DNA of 64,000 bases from Henricia sp. BOLD:AAB3569 (GCA_037783545.1 JBBELK010000620.1:2604001-2668000); one strand, 5' to 3'; counted from the stretch's first letter, positions 46,037 to 57,425 are shown. Notes: a model not told the origin generated them from the letters alone. A program made the numbers and translations.

Positions 46037-46900
46037 TATGTGTATAGTTTAGGCAGTCTTAGCAAAGCGGTGCATGTTACGTTCTACACCTTACGAGGCG
46101 TGGCCAAGGGAAAACGTGTGTTGGGTTTCAATACCGCGCCAAATTGCCCCAATGTGGTTGGCGATGTTTTCTTTTTATCGCAGCGATATCGCTGGCGCGG
46201 AATACTGGCATGCAACTGGCAAGCTGGTTCTTATAATTGTCACGTTGTTTTGGTATTTTCTTCGTCATTTCACGGTCTTTGTTTTCATAAAGAAATGCTT
46301 TCTCTTTAAACATTTCCCGCGGTATCTGCTTAATGTCTAATAAACATTTACTCTATTAGCACGCAGCTTCACATAATAAACACATGCTTAGTTTATGTGC
46401 CAAACCCCTTTCATAACGTAAAGCAGGCTTAAGGGTTATAAACGCGAGAGAGATCCAGCACAGATTCGCTCTGCTCCGTGCACACTTTTTTTGATTTGTA
46501 CGACACCGTGTAGCCCCAAATTCGTGTAAATCAATAGGAGGCAGAGGAAACGCACCCCGGTTAATGTATAAACCCACGCGAAAGGTATTTGAGTATTTAT
46601 CGCACGCAATGATACGTGTCGTTGCGTCTGTTTATCCGATTGTGCCCAAGCCTTGTTGTGATTAAGAAGCGAAGCTTGTGTACCAATAAACTTCACCAGC
46701 TTACTGGGGAAGTTTAGGTAAAGTTGTTTTAATATGTCCCACTTGGACAACGAGGATTATCCAATATTCTCAGATTCATTATGTCATTGATAATCAACCA
46801 TTGAAATTCTGTACGCATAGGGGCGGGGCTTACTATGTCGATGTCCATTATGCTATTAATGGAGATCATTGGCAGTAAAGCGTTGCGCGCATCGCGCCAA
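46037..46900. other. Anonymous DNA
   Basis: Overlapping frames on both strands (46074-46340, 46436-46750) with no recognisable domain. No partner repeat. Confidence 0.4.
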
Positions 46901-47047
46901 TGGGAGGTTTTGAGACGCTTGGTGGCAGCAAACAAACGTTTTTATTGCTACGTCACACCGAGCATGCGCATTATCGCTCAAACGTGACGTAAGCAATGGA
47001 AAATGACCGGTTTGTTTGCTGCCACCAAGCGTCTCAAAATTCTCCCA
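46901..47047. mobile_element. Short palindromic MITE
   Basis: TTTTGAGACGCTTGGTGGCA plus GCAAACAAAC at left is inverted at right (46995-47039). The outer TGGGAG/CTCCCA also match. About 147 bp. Single copy here. Confidence 0.8.
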
Positions 47048-47184
47048 TATAGGATTAACATATTATGGCACCACCGATATAATCACTGGATGAAGTTATA
47101 CCCAGCACAATATGTGGCAAAGGGACTGCTCTTAACACCCCTATACCTCAACACACTCTTCCTTTTTGTTAACGCACCACAACC

Positions 47185-47229
47185 ACACCCCCCCCCCCCC
47201 CCCACCCCCCCCCCTCCCCCCCGCCCCCT
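47185..47229 (+). repeat. Poly-C tract
   Basis: Long C runs with single A, T or G interruptions. Produces proline/glycine-rich shadow frames. Confidence 0.95.
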
Positions 47230-47605
47230 AAAAACTGAAAGGAATTCCTTGGATGTTTGAGACACAATGGGGGAACAATGGTAAGGGATACCCTCTGCCA
47301 CATATCATGCTGCATATGATGAAGTATGCAATAGCAGTGGCTATACCAGAATTGAAGCCATGCGCCGGCCGCCATTGTACTCCCCAAACAATGCTTTGCC
47401 TATAGACTGCTCCCCGGTCCATGCAATCGCTTGCATTCCACTTAACACATACTAGTGAGGACAGTATGACCAGTCCAGGCAAGGCATTGTATTTTGGGAG
47501 TACAATGGCGGATGGTGGGCTTCAATTTTAGACGTCGTTACTGAATCCAGTGATTATATATATTGATGTATGGCACACAAAGCGTAATGACTGGGGAATT
47601 AGATT
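47230..47605. other. Anonymous DNA
   Basis: No feature supported. Two rough inverted words (AATGGCGGATGG at 47504; CCGCCATTGTACTCCC at 47369) suggest a degraded element about 150 bp long. Confidence 0.4.
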
Positions 47606-47790
47606 GGCGTAGCATGCAGTTCTTTCCTCGCCTTCCACCAATGTGGCCCTAGTTCGAATCCCGTCCGGGTCGGTATGTGGATTGGGTTCTCAGTCTCTGC
47701 TTCATTCCGTGGGTTTCCCCCCACACATTGGTGTGTGAGGTTTTCCTCCCACCTCTAAAACTGATAATTTCTTCCTGTGCTCTCGCACTT
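47606..47790 (+). mobile_element. tRNA-derived SINE related to family B
   Basis: TTGGCGTAGCATGCAGTTCT, then the B box AGTTCGAATCCCG near 47651, TGTGGATTGGGTTCTCAGTC and GGTTTTCCTCCCACC. The 5' half matches 13398-13668 (minus); the 3' part after CTAAAACTG differs. Confidence 0.75.
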
Positions 47791-48172
47791 CGTGGCCGTG
47801 CTGAAGAACATCCTAGGTGGCTACAGGGCAACTATTTACGCCGGCAAATCCTTCAGCAACTCGATTCGTTTTGGGGATCATACGAGGGAGAGTGTAATGA
47901 CTGCATATCGTATAAATCGAAAACGGTCATGGGTCTGTTGCCGGTCGTTTAATCAGAGCACATGTACGTTAATTTCAAAGTCCGGCCGAATCATGATTTA
48001 TTTTTAGAAGTTTGATCGTCATTCCTTATCAGATCCGAGTCGATTGTTGATTGATGCTGTGTTTTATACTCGCATTAAACACGTTATTCATGTTTTTATG
48101 TTGTTTATATTACATCGTAGTTAGCGCTAATTGATGATAAATCATTTTGATACACGCGGAAATTTCAGCGCA
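47791..48172. other. Anonymous DNA
   Basis: No supported feature. Confidence 0.4.
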
Positions 48173-48738
48173 TATGTGACGGGCTCTAGGAAAATGAGTC
48201 ACAAGTCGCGCTGGCTAGTATTCTTTTTGCGACCATAAAAAAGAAATCTGTGGCATTTCTACGCTCATTAAAATACCTAAACACAAAAGAAATTCCAGGC
48301 GTAACACAGACATTCCAGGGGGAACACAGACATTCCAGGCGGTATCTGGGCACCGCCAGGAATTTCCATTGTGTTTTGGTATTTTATTGAGCGTGGATTT
48401 GCCGCGGATTTCCTTTTATGGTCGCAAAAAGAATACTAGCCAGCGCACCTCCCACCTTTACTTTTGAACATGCCCTAACCAATTTTGTTTTTCTAACCAT
48501 TTTTGCTTTTTCTTTTTTTCATGATGTCCTTCATTTCACTCCGTACCTCTGAGTCCACTTTTTACGTCATCATTTTAAAAAAATTGATCTTTGAACCCGT
48601 CTTTATGCTCAGCATGCAGTGAATTGCTAATGGCACACAGGGCACTACGTTTGCCATACGTGCCAACCTACCCACTATAACAACAACAACAACTAGCCAG
48701 CGCGACTTGTGACTCATTTTCCTAGAGCCCGTCACATA
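48173..48738. mobile_element. TATGTGAC-ended TIR element, second type, split by a retroposon
   Basis: Ends TATGTGACGGGCTCTAGG and CCTAGAGCCCGTCACATA; arms continue to AGTCGCGCTGGCTAGT. The interior matches 40889-41336 (CATTTCTACGCTCATTAAAA, AACACAGACATTCCAGG, GGTATTTTATTGAGCGTGGA), with two rather than three 21-bp units. The right arm is interrupted by 48447-48691. Confidence 0.88.
48447..48691 (+). mobile_element. Retroposon insertion with 12-bp target duplication
   Basis: ACTAGCCAGCGC is present at 48435-48446 and again at 48692-48703. The inserted 245 bp ends in (AAC)n. A long target duplication with a simple-repeat tail points to LINE-driven retroposition. No tRNA-like head is obvious. 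Confidence 0.7.
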
Positions 48739-48932
48739 TACTCGCATCTCGCGATAAAACAACATCTTTGGAAAGTTTTAATTTTCTGTTTATGTTCTCC
48801 CTTACGCATCGCCATCATTCATGGTTATCAGACTTCACGGGGGTCATTATGCATTATTGGTATAATAATGATGCCATGATGCCAAATGACGTCATAACGT
48901 GCCCTCTATAAACGTCGTGTTTGATATTGACA

Positions 48933-49125
48933 TAGCAGTGAATTTTGTGACATTTCACTTTCCACCCACCCCTGTATTCCGCTATACTGCACATCCCCCA
49001 ATTGATTAATCATAACAAATGACACATCACTGTAAAGAGGAATAACAGGGCTTTCCAATGATACCAAATTCAAGGGAAATGATTTAGTAACAAGAGAAAA
49101 ATCGTCAGTCAAACGTGACTTTCCG
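48933..49125 (+). repeat. Dispersed repeat, second copy of 129-276
   Basis: Starts TAGCAGTGAATTTTGTGACA and ends GTGACTTTCCG. It has 46 bases (48983-49028) between CTGTATTCCGC and ACTGTAAAGAGG that the first copy lacks. Confidence 0.8.
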
Positions 49126-50822
49126 AACTTTTTTTGAGGAGTTTATATACCGTAAAAACGTTCATGACTCATTTGCCTGCACAATCTTACTGTTTTTAAA
49201 GAGTATGATTAAGTGATAATGTTTTTGGGGATTAAAACCCAAAAAAGTTGTTCAAAAGGGGGAGTTCGGGAGAACCTTATTGCGTATTCTGTTTTGGATA
49301 TACATGTAGACTGCTATATGTAGGAGACGCGGTCGCTAATTACGATTAGCTAACTGAGGATCCCATATGTTGATATTGCTTTAAACAAAATAAGTCTTGA
49401 AAACTCGGAATAATTTTGTTTCGTAAATTGCAGCTCAATTAACATTAAAACACATTATTGAGACACATCAAGTCGGAATGTATTCCAGAAGCTGTTAAGT
49501 CCGCTGGTTTATCGTCTGTCTGTCAAGCTAATCCTAGCCTGGGCATGTATCTGGCGTATAGGGTAGTGGTATACGGCTCTGGGGCGGCTTCGTGTGTTTA
49601 CTTAATCCTAGACGGTATTACATTAACTGACTCACTAGAAATCTTCAAGGGAAGACAACTTCAACTCCGAAGTCACGAATTTAATCTAATTTTCATATAA
49701 TATATTCATTTTCTTTGGCCTGTAGTCTGTGTGTTTAAAGAGTTGTATTTGATGTACATGTATATTGTAAAAAACGTACATGGTGTGGTGCCTAATCGCC
49801 ATTGAAATGAAACAACCAAACCAATTTGTTACCCGATTGTTGAAAGTTAAACAGGGTTTCAAATTGTACCAAATTGTAAAACGTGAAAGGGAGTAGGCCA
49901 TGCTTCAAGTTACCAAGTTTAGAATAGGCCTACTCCTTGTAGGTATGCCGCGTAAATCAAATTAAGACGGAGATTGTTTTTAGTGTTGTCTCATTGGAAA
50001 ATGTTGAGTTTATGACAAGTTTAACCGATTAAAAAAGATTGAAGTTTTGGCGGGAATGTAACCAAACTCCTTTGTTTAATGTACAAAATTGATGGATGTT
50101 ACCATTTCTCTTTCTGTCATTTGGGTATACGATATCTTGCTGTTTATCAAAGATGAAGTAAATGTGGTAAAAATCACGTTTAGCTCGTCCGAAGCGAGCT
50201 CATATTGATTGATGTCACGAGTTCGTTCAAGATTATGGAGCTGGCGTATCCTCAGACATATTGCACGCACACGGTTTGGGCGGATGATTAAATTTGGCTC
50301 GCGGATTAAATCACTCTGCGCCTAGTTTCCGAAAGATGTAACTCCTATATACATGGCGTCGACTTTTATCGGAATTTGGCTTTGTGTATGCGCAGAGTCA
50401 TACTGAAATTGCGCAGACACCCGAAGAGGGTATGTGTTGACTTATTTCGTGCCATCGACAACTTATGGTTACTGTCACGGCCAAAATGTATCTTTTCATT
50501 TGTCGTAAGTTTAATATTCCTCAGATCAAGTCCACCGTTGTTTTTCGGTTGAAAGATGGTCTATCCACAACTTGCAATACGTTTTTTAGATCGGTGCCAT
50601 CCCCAAAACACAAGGAAACATGAATAAGTAAATCGTTTAATCATAAAATTCATTGTAACCTTCTTTGCCTATAAAGATAATTTTTGAAATTACTTGCCCA
50701 ATTATATAAAAGGGAAGTAACGTGCTTGATTGATCTAGGCAAAAGTTCTATAAAGGCTTTTGATTTGAGGAAAGTTTGAAACCCACAAACCAGAGAACCA
50801 GTTTTGGTTTTTGTTTAGCCTG
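49126..50822. other. Anonymous DNA
   Basis: No partner repeats or supported genes. The frame 49458-49700 (80 codons) is open but unrecognised. Confidence 0.4.
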
Positions 50823-51408
50823 TAGGGCAATTCCGCAAATAGGTGGACATGAGGAAACAAAACAAAACCCCAAATATATTAGACACTATTTAGGATGGTT
50901 AGAGTATGCCTTTAAGGTTGTAAATTTGTATAGGACACTTTGTATTGTCCGTTTTGTAGGTATTGTGGTATCCACTTTTTTGTTATAAGTTGTAATGACA
51001 GAAAATGTAACGTCAGTCACATGTAACGTCAGTCACGCATATTTTCATGTGTACACATATACTGATGCAATTTTTCTGACTCCAATTGGTGTGTTTGTTA
51101 GGTCCAACTCTTCTATTTTGAGGGGTAAAATAACCATTTTGAATGTATCATTAGTTTCAGAAGAAATTGAAAATAAAGATGATTGATTTTTTTGCATGTC
51201 CTTTTTTTGTAACGTCAGTCACGCACATTTAATGAGCTCCCCTGCATACAATATTACATTAGTAAACAAAGTGACAGTTATTTTAACAGCTATGGGGGCT
51301 TAGCTATTCAGTTAGATAGAAGTTGGGGATCACCCTTGATTAACCTGGGGAATACAGAACAATATGTCTTAAAACCTGTAACGTCAGTCACTACGGAATT
51401 GCCCCATA
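50823..51408. mobile_element. MITE with subterminal TAACGTCAGTCAC repeats
   Basis: Ends TAGGGCAATTCCG and CGGAATTGCCCCATA. The word TAACGTCAGTCAC occurs at 51008, 51024, 51210 and 51379, always in the same orientation, the last one 15-20 bp from the right end. Repeated subterminal words are typical transposase-binding sites. No transposase seen. Confidence 0.7.
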
Positions 51409-51648
51409 CACGGTTCCAGATAGTGTATAAAACTATAAGCCTAAACTATACTTGGAGTAAAAAAGATGAAAACTTTGACTAACTCACGTTTAAGTGTTGA
51501 CACAAGCAATATCTCTGCCAATAGTTGCTATAGACTAGCCGTTCGCTGTTTCCGATCATGTCCAATGCTCCGCGCACTCCGCTACTTCAGACGCTCTCTG
51601 CTTCACTCCCGACTCGTTTCTTCCGTCTCGCTGCGGTCGATTGACTAC

Positions 51649-51697
51649 GCATGCGCAGCCTCCGTTGCTATAGTAACCTCCTCTCGCAGTGACGTCA
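51649..51697 (+). promoter_or_regulatory. Compact NRF1 / X-box (RFX) / CRE cluster
   Basis: GCATGCGC (NRF1-type) at 51649-51656. GTTGCTATAGTAAC at 51664-51677 is a perfect fit to the RFX X-box consensus GTHNYYATRRNAAC. TGACGTCA (CRE) is at 51690-51697. Three such sites in 49 bp, in a GC-richer patch of an AT-rich region, look like a TATA-less promoter. X-boxes are typical of ciliary genes. No coding exon follows within the visible stretch. Confidence 0.5.
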
Positions 51698-51699
51698 GA

Positions 51700-51849
51700 C
51701 GCTGGTGAAATGCCTAATTACGCTGTGCCAAGACTCCAAGTCTAAGGAATGTGAAGTAGCGCAAGGCGAACTAGACAAAACACCGCGATCTTTGGTGGTA
51801 TTGTTCATCGCTTCAGGACGAACTGTGCAAATTTAATTTCCAAAGATCG
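51700..51849 (+). other. Possible non-coding first exon ending at a splice donor
   Basis: Downstream of the promoter-like cluster, CAAAGATCG|GTATGT at 51849/51850 is a good 5' splice site. No long frame, so a 5' UTR exon would be the reading. The 3' exon would lie outside what I can identify. Inference only. Confidence 0.25.
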
Positions 51850-52241
51850 GTATGTCTAATTGCGGCGACGTTTTTATTCCTCGATTCACAAAGAGTCTTG
51901 CAGCGGCCTTTTTATTCCGCCGCGGTTATTTCTGTTTTTTTTCTTTGCGAATTAAGAAATTAAAGAATAATTGTGTTAATTTTGAATTTTGAAGTCTGTT
52001 CGCCCAGACGTCTTAATTATTGTCGCTTTTTTGTTGTCTAAATTTTGTTGTCAGTGTATGGAATGCAAGGTCAGGTAGACTCATGCAAACAGAATCGAAT
52101 AGATAAATAAAATAAAATTACTAAAAATATACAAGAAATATTTGTTTTATATTAAACAAGAAAACAAGTCAAAACCTCCACATCTGCTGTGCGTGCACAC
52201 ATATTATTTTTAATGATTAGCGCAGTGGTGTCTGCTTCTGT
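51850..52241. other. Anonymous DNA
   Basis: If the upstream promoter is real this would be intron. No features otherwise. Confidence 0.4.
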
Positions 52242-52566
52242 TTAAAGTTTGTTTGATTTTTCTCTCATCCCAAGTTTGGTTGTTTCATTTCAATGGTGAT
52301 CAGGCACTATACCAGATGTTGTGTTCGTTGTATACTTTGCCCAGTTGCGCTACCTTGCAACACCGAGAGAAAAATTGGGTCCATAGGAAAACTGTGCCTT
52401 GTGGCTCGATTGGTAAAGCGTCTGCCTGGTGAGCCAAGTGGTCTTAGGTTCGAATCCCGATAAGGCCCTTTCGATTTTTCTCTCATCCCAAATTTGGTTG
52501 TTTCGTTTCAATGGTGATCAGGCCAGATCAGGCCATACCAGATGTTGTGTTCGTTAAAGTTTGTTT
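52242..52566 (+). mobile_element. Dimer-like tRNA-derived SINE with 13-bp target duplication
   Basis: TTAAAGTTTGTTT occurs at 52242-52254 and 52554-52566. The 299-bp insert has a tail unit (GATTTTTCTCTCATCCCA to GATGTTGTGTTCGTT) at both ends. Between them, at 52395-52468, is a tRNA-like head with A box TGGCTCGATTGG and B box GGTTCGAATCC. The tRNA-like part has a Thr-type GGT anticodon position, but its anticodon stem does not pair, so it is not a functional tRNA gene. Confidence 0.78.
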
Positions 52567-53039
52567 AAAATTATGTTTTCACAAACAAGTAAAAATCACA
52601 ATTGTTTTTATCACAACCACTTCTCTACATTGTGTACAATGGAATTTGAGTTGGCATGTAGTGTTGGTGTACTGAATTTGAAAACTACAAACAACTGCTT
52701 CAAGTGCTCTGAAAATTTGCTTTGAGTTCAAATCGAGCTAATCTTTAATCGCATTGGGAGATGCACTAAGTCAATTTTTTGTTGACTGCTGTGCCCTGGC
52801 GACAGTTTCCGCTGCCTGAATGCACGGGCCCCGAGTCGTTCAGACTTGGCCTAAATCTTGGGTTGATGTCGCCGTAAGGTGTCATCAAGCCAACTATATG
52901 TGCTAGAAGTGCCACACATGAGTGAAATCAGGGGACAGGATATGACATAGGCCTATATAGAGAATACTTGAGTCGCCTCATCTACCTCCATCACAACAAA
53001 CTCTAAATTGATTCCTGTTTGTAGATTTCCCCCGGCCTA
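52567..53039. other. Anonymous DNA
   Basis: No supported feature. Confidence 0.4.
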
Positions 53040-53205
53040 AATCAGCCAGCCTGCCCGGCCGGGCTGAGCGAGTTTTGTTGTTTTCATTCGGCCGGGATGT
53101 CTCGCTGGGGCGCGGCGCAGAGCAATGCTGGGGCCCGTAGTCGCCACTTAGCGCGCGCTATTAGCTACCACGTGAGTGGGATGATGCTCTTCCGGAAATA
53201 TCGAT
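53040..53205. promoter_or_regulatory. CpG-rich promoter-like patch
   Basis: GC-rich stretch (CCCGGCCGGGCTGAGCG, GGGGCGCGGCGCAG) followed by an E-box CACGTG at 53169, an ETS-type TTCCGGAA near 53190, and TATCGAT. No exon recognised on either side. Confidence 0.3.
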
Positions 53206-53960
53206 CTACAATAATTGTTGGTTTTATAGCTTGACAATGTGAAGTTGTTAGGAATAACCAATTTTCACGCTTCAAGTATAATGTTGATAAGACGTTTTTA
53301 CTTGCATTCGGTTCTCTAAGTCATGGGTTTTGGTGTTTTGTGACGTACGAATACGATAAAATAAATGTCTTTGGTTGCCCGCGGTATTCCGTAATCCAGG
53401 CACCACGAGCTAGATGGGCACGATGATAGCCCAGAAGACATTAGGCACATACACTATAGCGCTGCTACGACATGTAATATCAGTCCACCTCTGCTAAACG
53501 GTTCGGAATGCTTACCAAAGACTCTTAGATTAATCGTAGAGGGTTATTAAAATGTATTTCAATCTTTCACGAGCAGCTATGTTGTATTGTAATATTTCAC
53601 AAAGCAATTTGGCGTGAAGACGATTAAAATTTACATTTTACAATTTCGACAGGAGAAGGGGCCGCATTTTTAAACTATAGTAGTTAGTACATTGTGATAT
53701 AATGTCGACATTTCTTTGCTTAAATCTTGTGTGGTTAAATAATGTTTGCGTTACAGTTACCCCCTGCTTTCCGCGTGAATTGTCAAATTTTATGATGGTT
53801 CATTCAATATAGAGTTATGAGGAAATTGGAAACAATTATGGTGAATTGTCATAAACGCCTTGGAGAAAATGTAGTTATTTATATGAAAATATAAGCTACA
53901 TTTTTGTTTTTATTATATATACGGTGGTTATAGGAACTGCACATGTGTACGGTGGTTATA
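53206..53960. other. Anonymous DNA
   Basis: Short direct repeat ACGGTGGTTATAGG at 53921 and 53951 just before the SINE. Nothing else supported. Confidence 0.4.
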
Positions 53961-54752
53961 GGGGAGCACGTGTGGTGTAGTGGGTATGCAGCCGTGCTCG
54001 TGATCGAAGGTCTATGGGTTCGAGCCCCACTTGTGCCAACGTGTTTGTGTCCGTGGGCAAGACACTTAATCTCAACTGCCTCGTCAACCCAAGCGATATA
54101 TGGGGAGCTGTTAGGGGAAATGCTACAATCTAACTGCTGATAGGGTTGTGCGCCTTGGCCAGGTTGCCACCTAGTTGAAACGAAATGAATCTGGTGATTT
54201 CCTAATGGCAGCGGTAATAATGGCAACAGCGCCAGGAGCACCCCCGTAGGGCGGACATGTGCGCTATATACACTGTAAAAATATTGGGCAAATGAATCGT
54301 TGGGTAAACAGAACTCTGCATTTGTTGCTCGTTATTTTTCTAGTCGTTGGATATTGAGTAAATACAAATTGTTGGTCATTTTTGGAGTCATGGAGTTTGG
54401 GCATATATTCATCAAGAAATGGGTGCAAATTGTTCTGGGTAAACTTTGACCATGCGCTGAGGAATAATAGGGCGACTTGCCCAACATTGGGTAGATTAGC
54501 TTGGAGATGTTTGCAAAGTTGGTTAAAGCGAGCTAAGTTTGCGAATTTATTGGTGAATTCCTTTCACCCAGTTGTTGAGATACCGTTTTATTGGCAAGGT
54601 ACTGGGTAAATTGTTGTACCTATCAAGTGTGTTTTGCATGTTAACCAACTATTGGTTGAGCTGACTATTTGCTCAACGTTGGGCAAAATGTTAGGCAAAT
54701 ATTTACCCATTTTATTTACAGTGTAAGTATCCACCATTATTATTAAAATTAC
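53961..54752 (+). mobile_element. tRNA-derived SINE interrupted by a MITE in its 3' tail
   Basis: The head GGGAGCACGTGTGGTGTAGT has an A-box-like region; the B box GGTTCGAGCCCCA is near 54008; the body includes GGGCAAGACACTTAATCTC. It reaches GGACATGTGCGCTATA at 54269, where the MITE 54269-54725 intervenes, and resumes TAAGTATCCACCATTATTAT, the usual sequence after GCGCTATA in such tails. TA is duplicated at the junctions. Confidence 0.78.
54269..54725. mobile_element. CACTGTAAA-ended MITE with TTGGGCAAAT repeats inside
   Basis: TA|CACTGTAAAAATATTGGGCA at left and ATTTACCCATTTTATTTACAGTG|TA at right. Internal variants of TTGGGTAAA/TTGGGCAAA. Inserted in the SINE tail. The 75-codon frame at 54382-54609 is internal to it and not a gene. 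Confidence 0.85.
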
Positions 54753-57145
54753 AGGGAAGATAGAAACCACAACGGCGAACATCTTTAACTTATTGTGAGT
54801 AGTTATGATGATCTACATTCCGTGAAACAAACAAACAATCCACATGGATGCTTGCATATAGTCCCAGGCAGGATACCATTGCGTCAATAATTAACAAGGT
54901 GATCAGGTTGCTTGGTTTGTATCGATCATGAGAAGGAACTTTTCCTTAAAGTAGCCGCTGGGTGTTGGATGTTAATGACTTGCCTCAGGCACCGCGGCCT
55001 GGTCAGGTACACGGATGTCGATGTGTATTAAGGTTTTGTCCGAAAAACACTCGACATGACTGAGTGCTTAGGTGTGTATGTTTAACGAAAAGGCAAGCCC
55101 GTGAAATATTCAGATGGCATCTCTTTGACTAGTGTTGACTAGGCGCTGAGTTCGCCCAGTGAATACAGTGTCCGGTGTGCATGATGACGTCAGCACATCG
55201 TGTTTTCAGCCGTGATGGAGCCAGCGGCTTTATGCACGAAGTATGATGATTATGATATTGATTATTGTCATCATGCTCCGAGTGCCACGGGCCCTTAATC
55301 AATATGACACGCTTGGATGAGCACTCCCCCTCTAAAACAACAACAACACCATGCACCAAATCTTTATTATCAGGTATTTTCGTCTCGCGTTTCTATTTTT
55401 AAACAAACGAAGGGAATTTAAGTGAAACGGGGATCGAGCCCCGAACTCTGCGGGGTCTAAAGCACGAGCGCTCTATGTAAGGCAACATTTGTTGTTTAAA
55501 CTGGTCAACAATGTAAGCACAAAATGTGCAACCATGCATGTCCCCATGGAACAAAGAAACTGCCATACAAGATGGCAGTTAATCGATACGGTGTGTAAAG
55601 CAAACGGGCGACAAAGATCCCCAGACCTGAGGTATCACGCCCCAATTACATCGGTACAGTCTCCGTTTTCTGTTTTTAACTTTTAAATTAAACCGGTACA
55701 AAACATTGAGAATGTGGGTATACCGGTATTTGAAGATGTTTCTGTAATCTGAACAATTCTGGACCGATCACTCCTGGCGGCGAGCTCGCAATTCCTACTC
55801 GGGATATTTATAAATGCACTTTTTCATGCATGACTCAACCAATAGGTTCCCGTTTTCAAATCGCCCGCAGCCCCTCCTGTTAAGCCCAGAACTCACGCCC
55901 CTTCCCCTTCCTAAATGCCGGAGACCCGCCCCTTGTCTTGCAATGTGATATGATTCCACCTTGTATATTCTCCCAATATATATACTGTTGCCTAAATCGC
56001 ATAACGAACTTCGCGTCACGTCGCACTTCCCCCAAAAGCACTCCAAAAAATGGGTTAATCTTTTGGCGCCCGGCGGCAAGCGTACAATAAGCTTAGCCAT
56101 ATTCCGGCCAAATGTGACTTTAAACGAATCCAGGTTGATGCAAATTCCACTTCCGTTTCCTCTCGGAGGAGGCAGATACTAGGACAGCGGGCCCTAATCA
56201 TAATCTGTGGTATATTTTAGATACGAAAAAAACGATTAAGCGATTGCATGTGCTTGGTCATTCGTACGCTTGAAAGTCCAATTAATGTGTGACGAACGGA
56301 AACCTTGGGGAATAAAATCGACTCTATAAACAGGACTCGAAATCATTTTGGCGGAAGAAATTGGCACAGCGTCCGGAAATAGCCCCCGTTTGCTTCGTAC
56401 GTTGCCGTTAGATTGGGCAAGAGTATACTATGGTCAGATATATACCGTCCTGGTCTAAACTTGTTGGGTTTAGTGGAATATTATCACGAGAAACACTTAT
56501 AATCGTACAATTGGTATGAAACTGACAGAGCTCCCTTGTAGAATAGAAAGAGCTCTCTTGTAGTTATAGTGAGGCTTGCACTGTTTCCGCGACCATTCCG
56601 AGAAAATGCAAGTCGTCAAATGGACAGGTGCATGGAACTGCTTGACCGAGTATTATAGTTTCAGCGAAAATCTCCCAGATTTAGCAGACAGTGTGGGCAT
56701 TTCAGACATGCAATTCACTCAGGTTTAATATCGTTTAATCATTCACAACTTTATTTCGGCTGGATTGTTGCAACTGATCAAGAAAACATGGAAAGATTTG
56801 ATAAAGAAGCGAAAGCTTTTCCGTGGGGACAAATACGAACTTTAAGTGAACCGCCGCCCAGCGAGAGGACTTAGCTTCAATTGTGGTAAAAATCACCTTG
56901 CCACTGGGACAGATTAAAGTCTCAAAGTGCTCACTTTGAAAGAACAGGGCGAAATGTAAAGACACACATGGCTTTAATATTGCAAAAAAACGCCACTGGA
57001 CGGTCATCGACCCGTATAACTATGTCGGTTTGGTACAAGATGTTTGCCCGCTAAAATGTGTGGGTTGAATTTCTGTTATCTAAGCTAAACGTCCTCCCGT
57101 GCACCAACGAATTCGCAAATGAAGTCACGAATAAATTGTAGCATT
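54753..57145. other. Mostly anonymous DNA with a tRNA-like fragment
   Basis: 55428-55490 on the minus strand resembles the 3' two-thirds of a tRNA (ATAGAGCGCTCGTGCTTTAG, then GGGGCTCGATCCCCG as B box), lacks a normal A box, and is likely a SINE head. Frames at 55795-56100 and 56735-57007 (minus) have no recognised domain. Confidence 0.4.
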
Positions 57146-57425
57146 ATGCACCTATCAATAATTGTCCCCCCCCCCCTCCCCCCAGGCGTGACAAAATCTC
57201 CACCCCTGGGCACAATTTAGGTGACAAAAATCCCCACCCTCGGGTCCAAAACATGCGCGCCTTGCTATTTATGCACAGAGATTTGTATTTCAATGGGTCA
57301 AAATCCCCACCCTGGCGCACGAAAAACGTGACCAAACCCCCACCTAAAGGGCGGGGCAGCGCGGGGGGTGAGGAGTGGGGGAGCGCGGGGGTGAGGGGAA
57401 GGGGGAAACAATTGATAGGTGCATT
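57146..57425. mobile_element. C-rich MITE
   Basis: TATGCACCTATCAAT at left, ATTGATAGGTGCATTA at right. The arms continue as C runs and G runs respectively. Internal CCCCACCCT blocks as in 41403-41665. Confidence 0.75.

Noticed and set aside
52395..52468. tRNA gene (Thr-like)
   Set aside because: Acceptor and T arms pair partly and A/B boxes exist, but the anticodon stem does not pair and it lies inside a SINE with target duplications.
55428..55490. tRNA gene on the minus strand
   Set aside because: Good T arm only; no normal D arm or A box. Likely a SINE head remnant.
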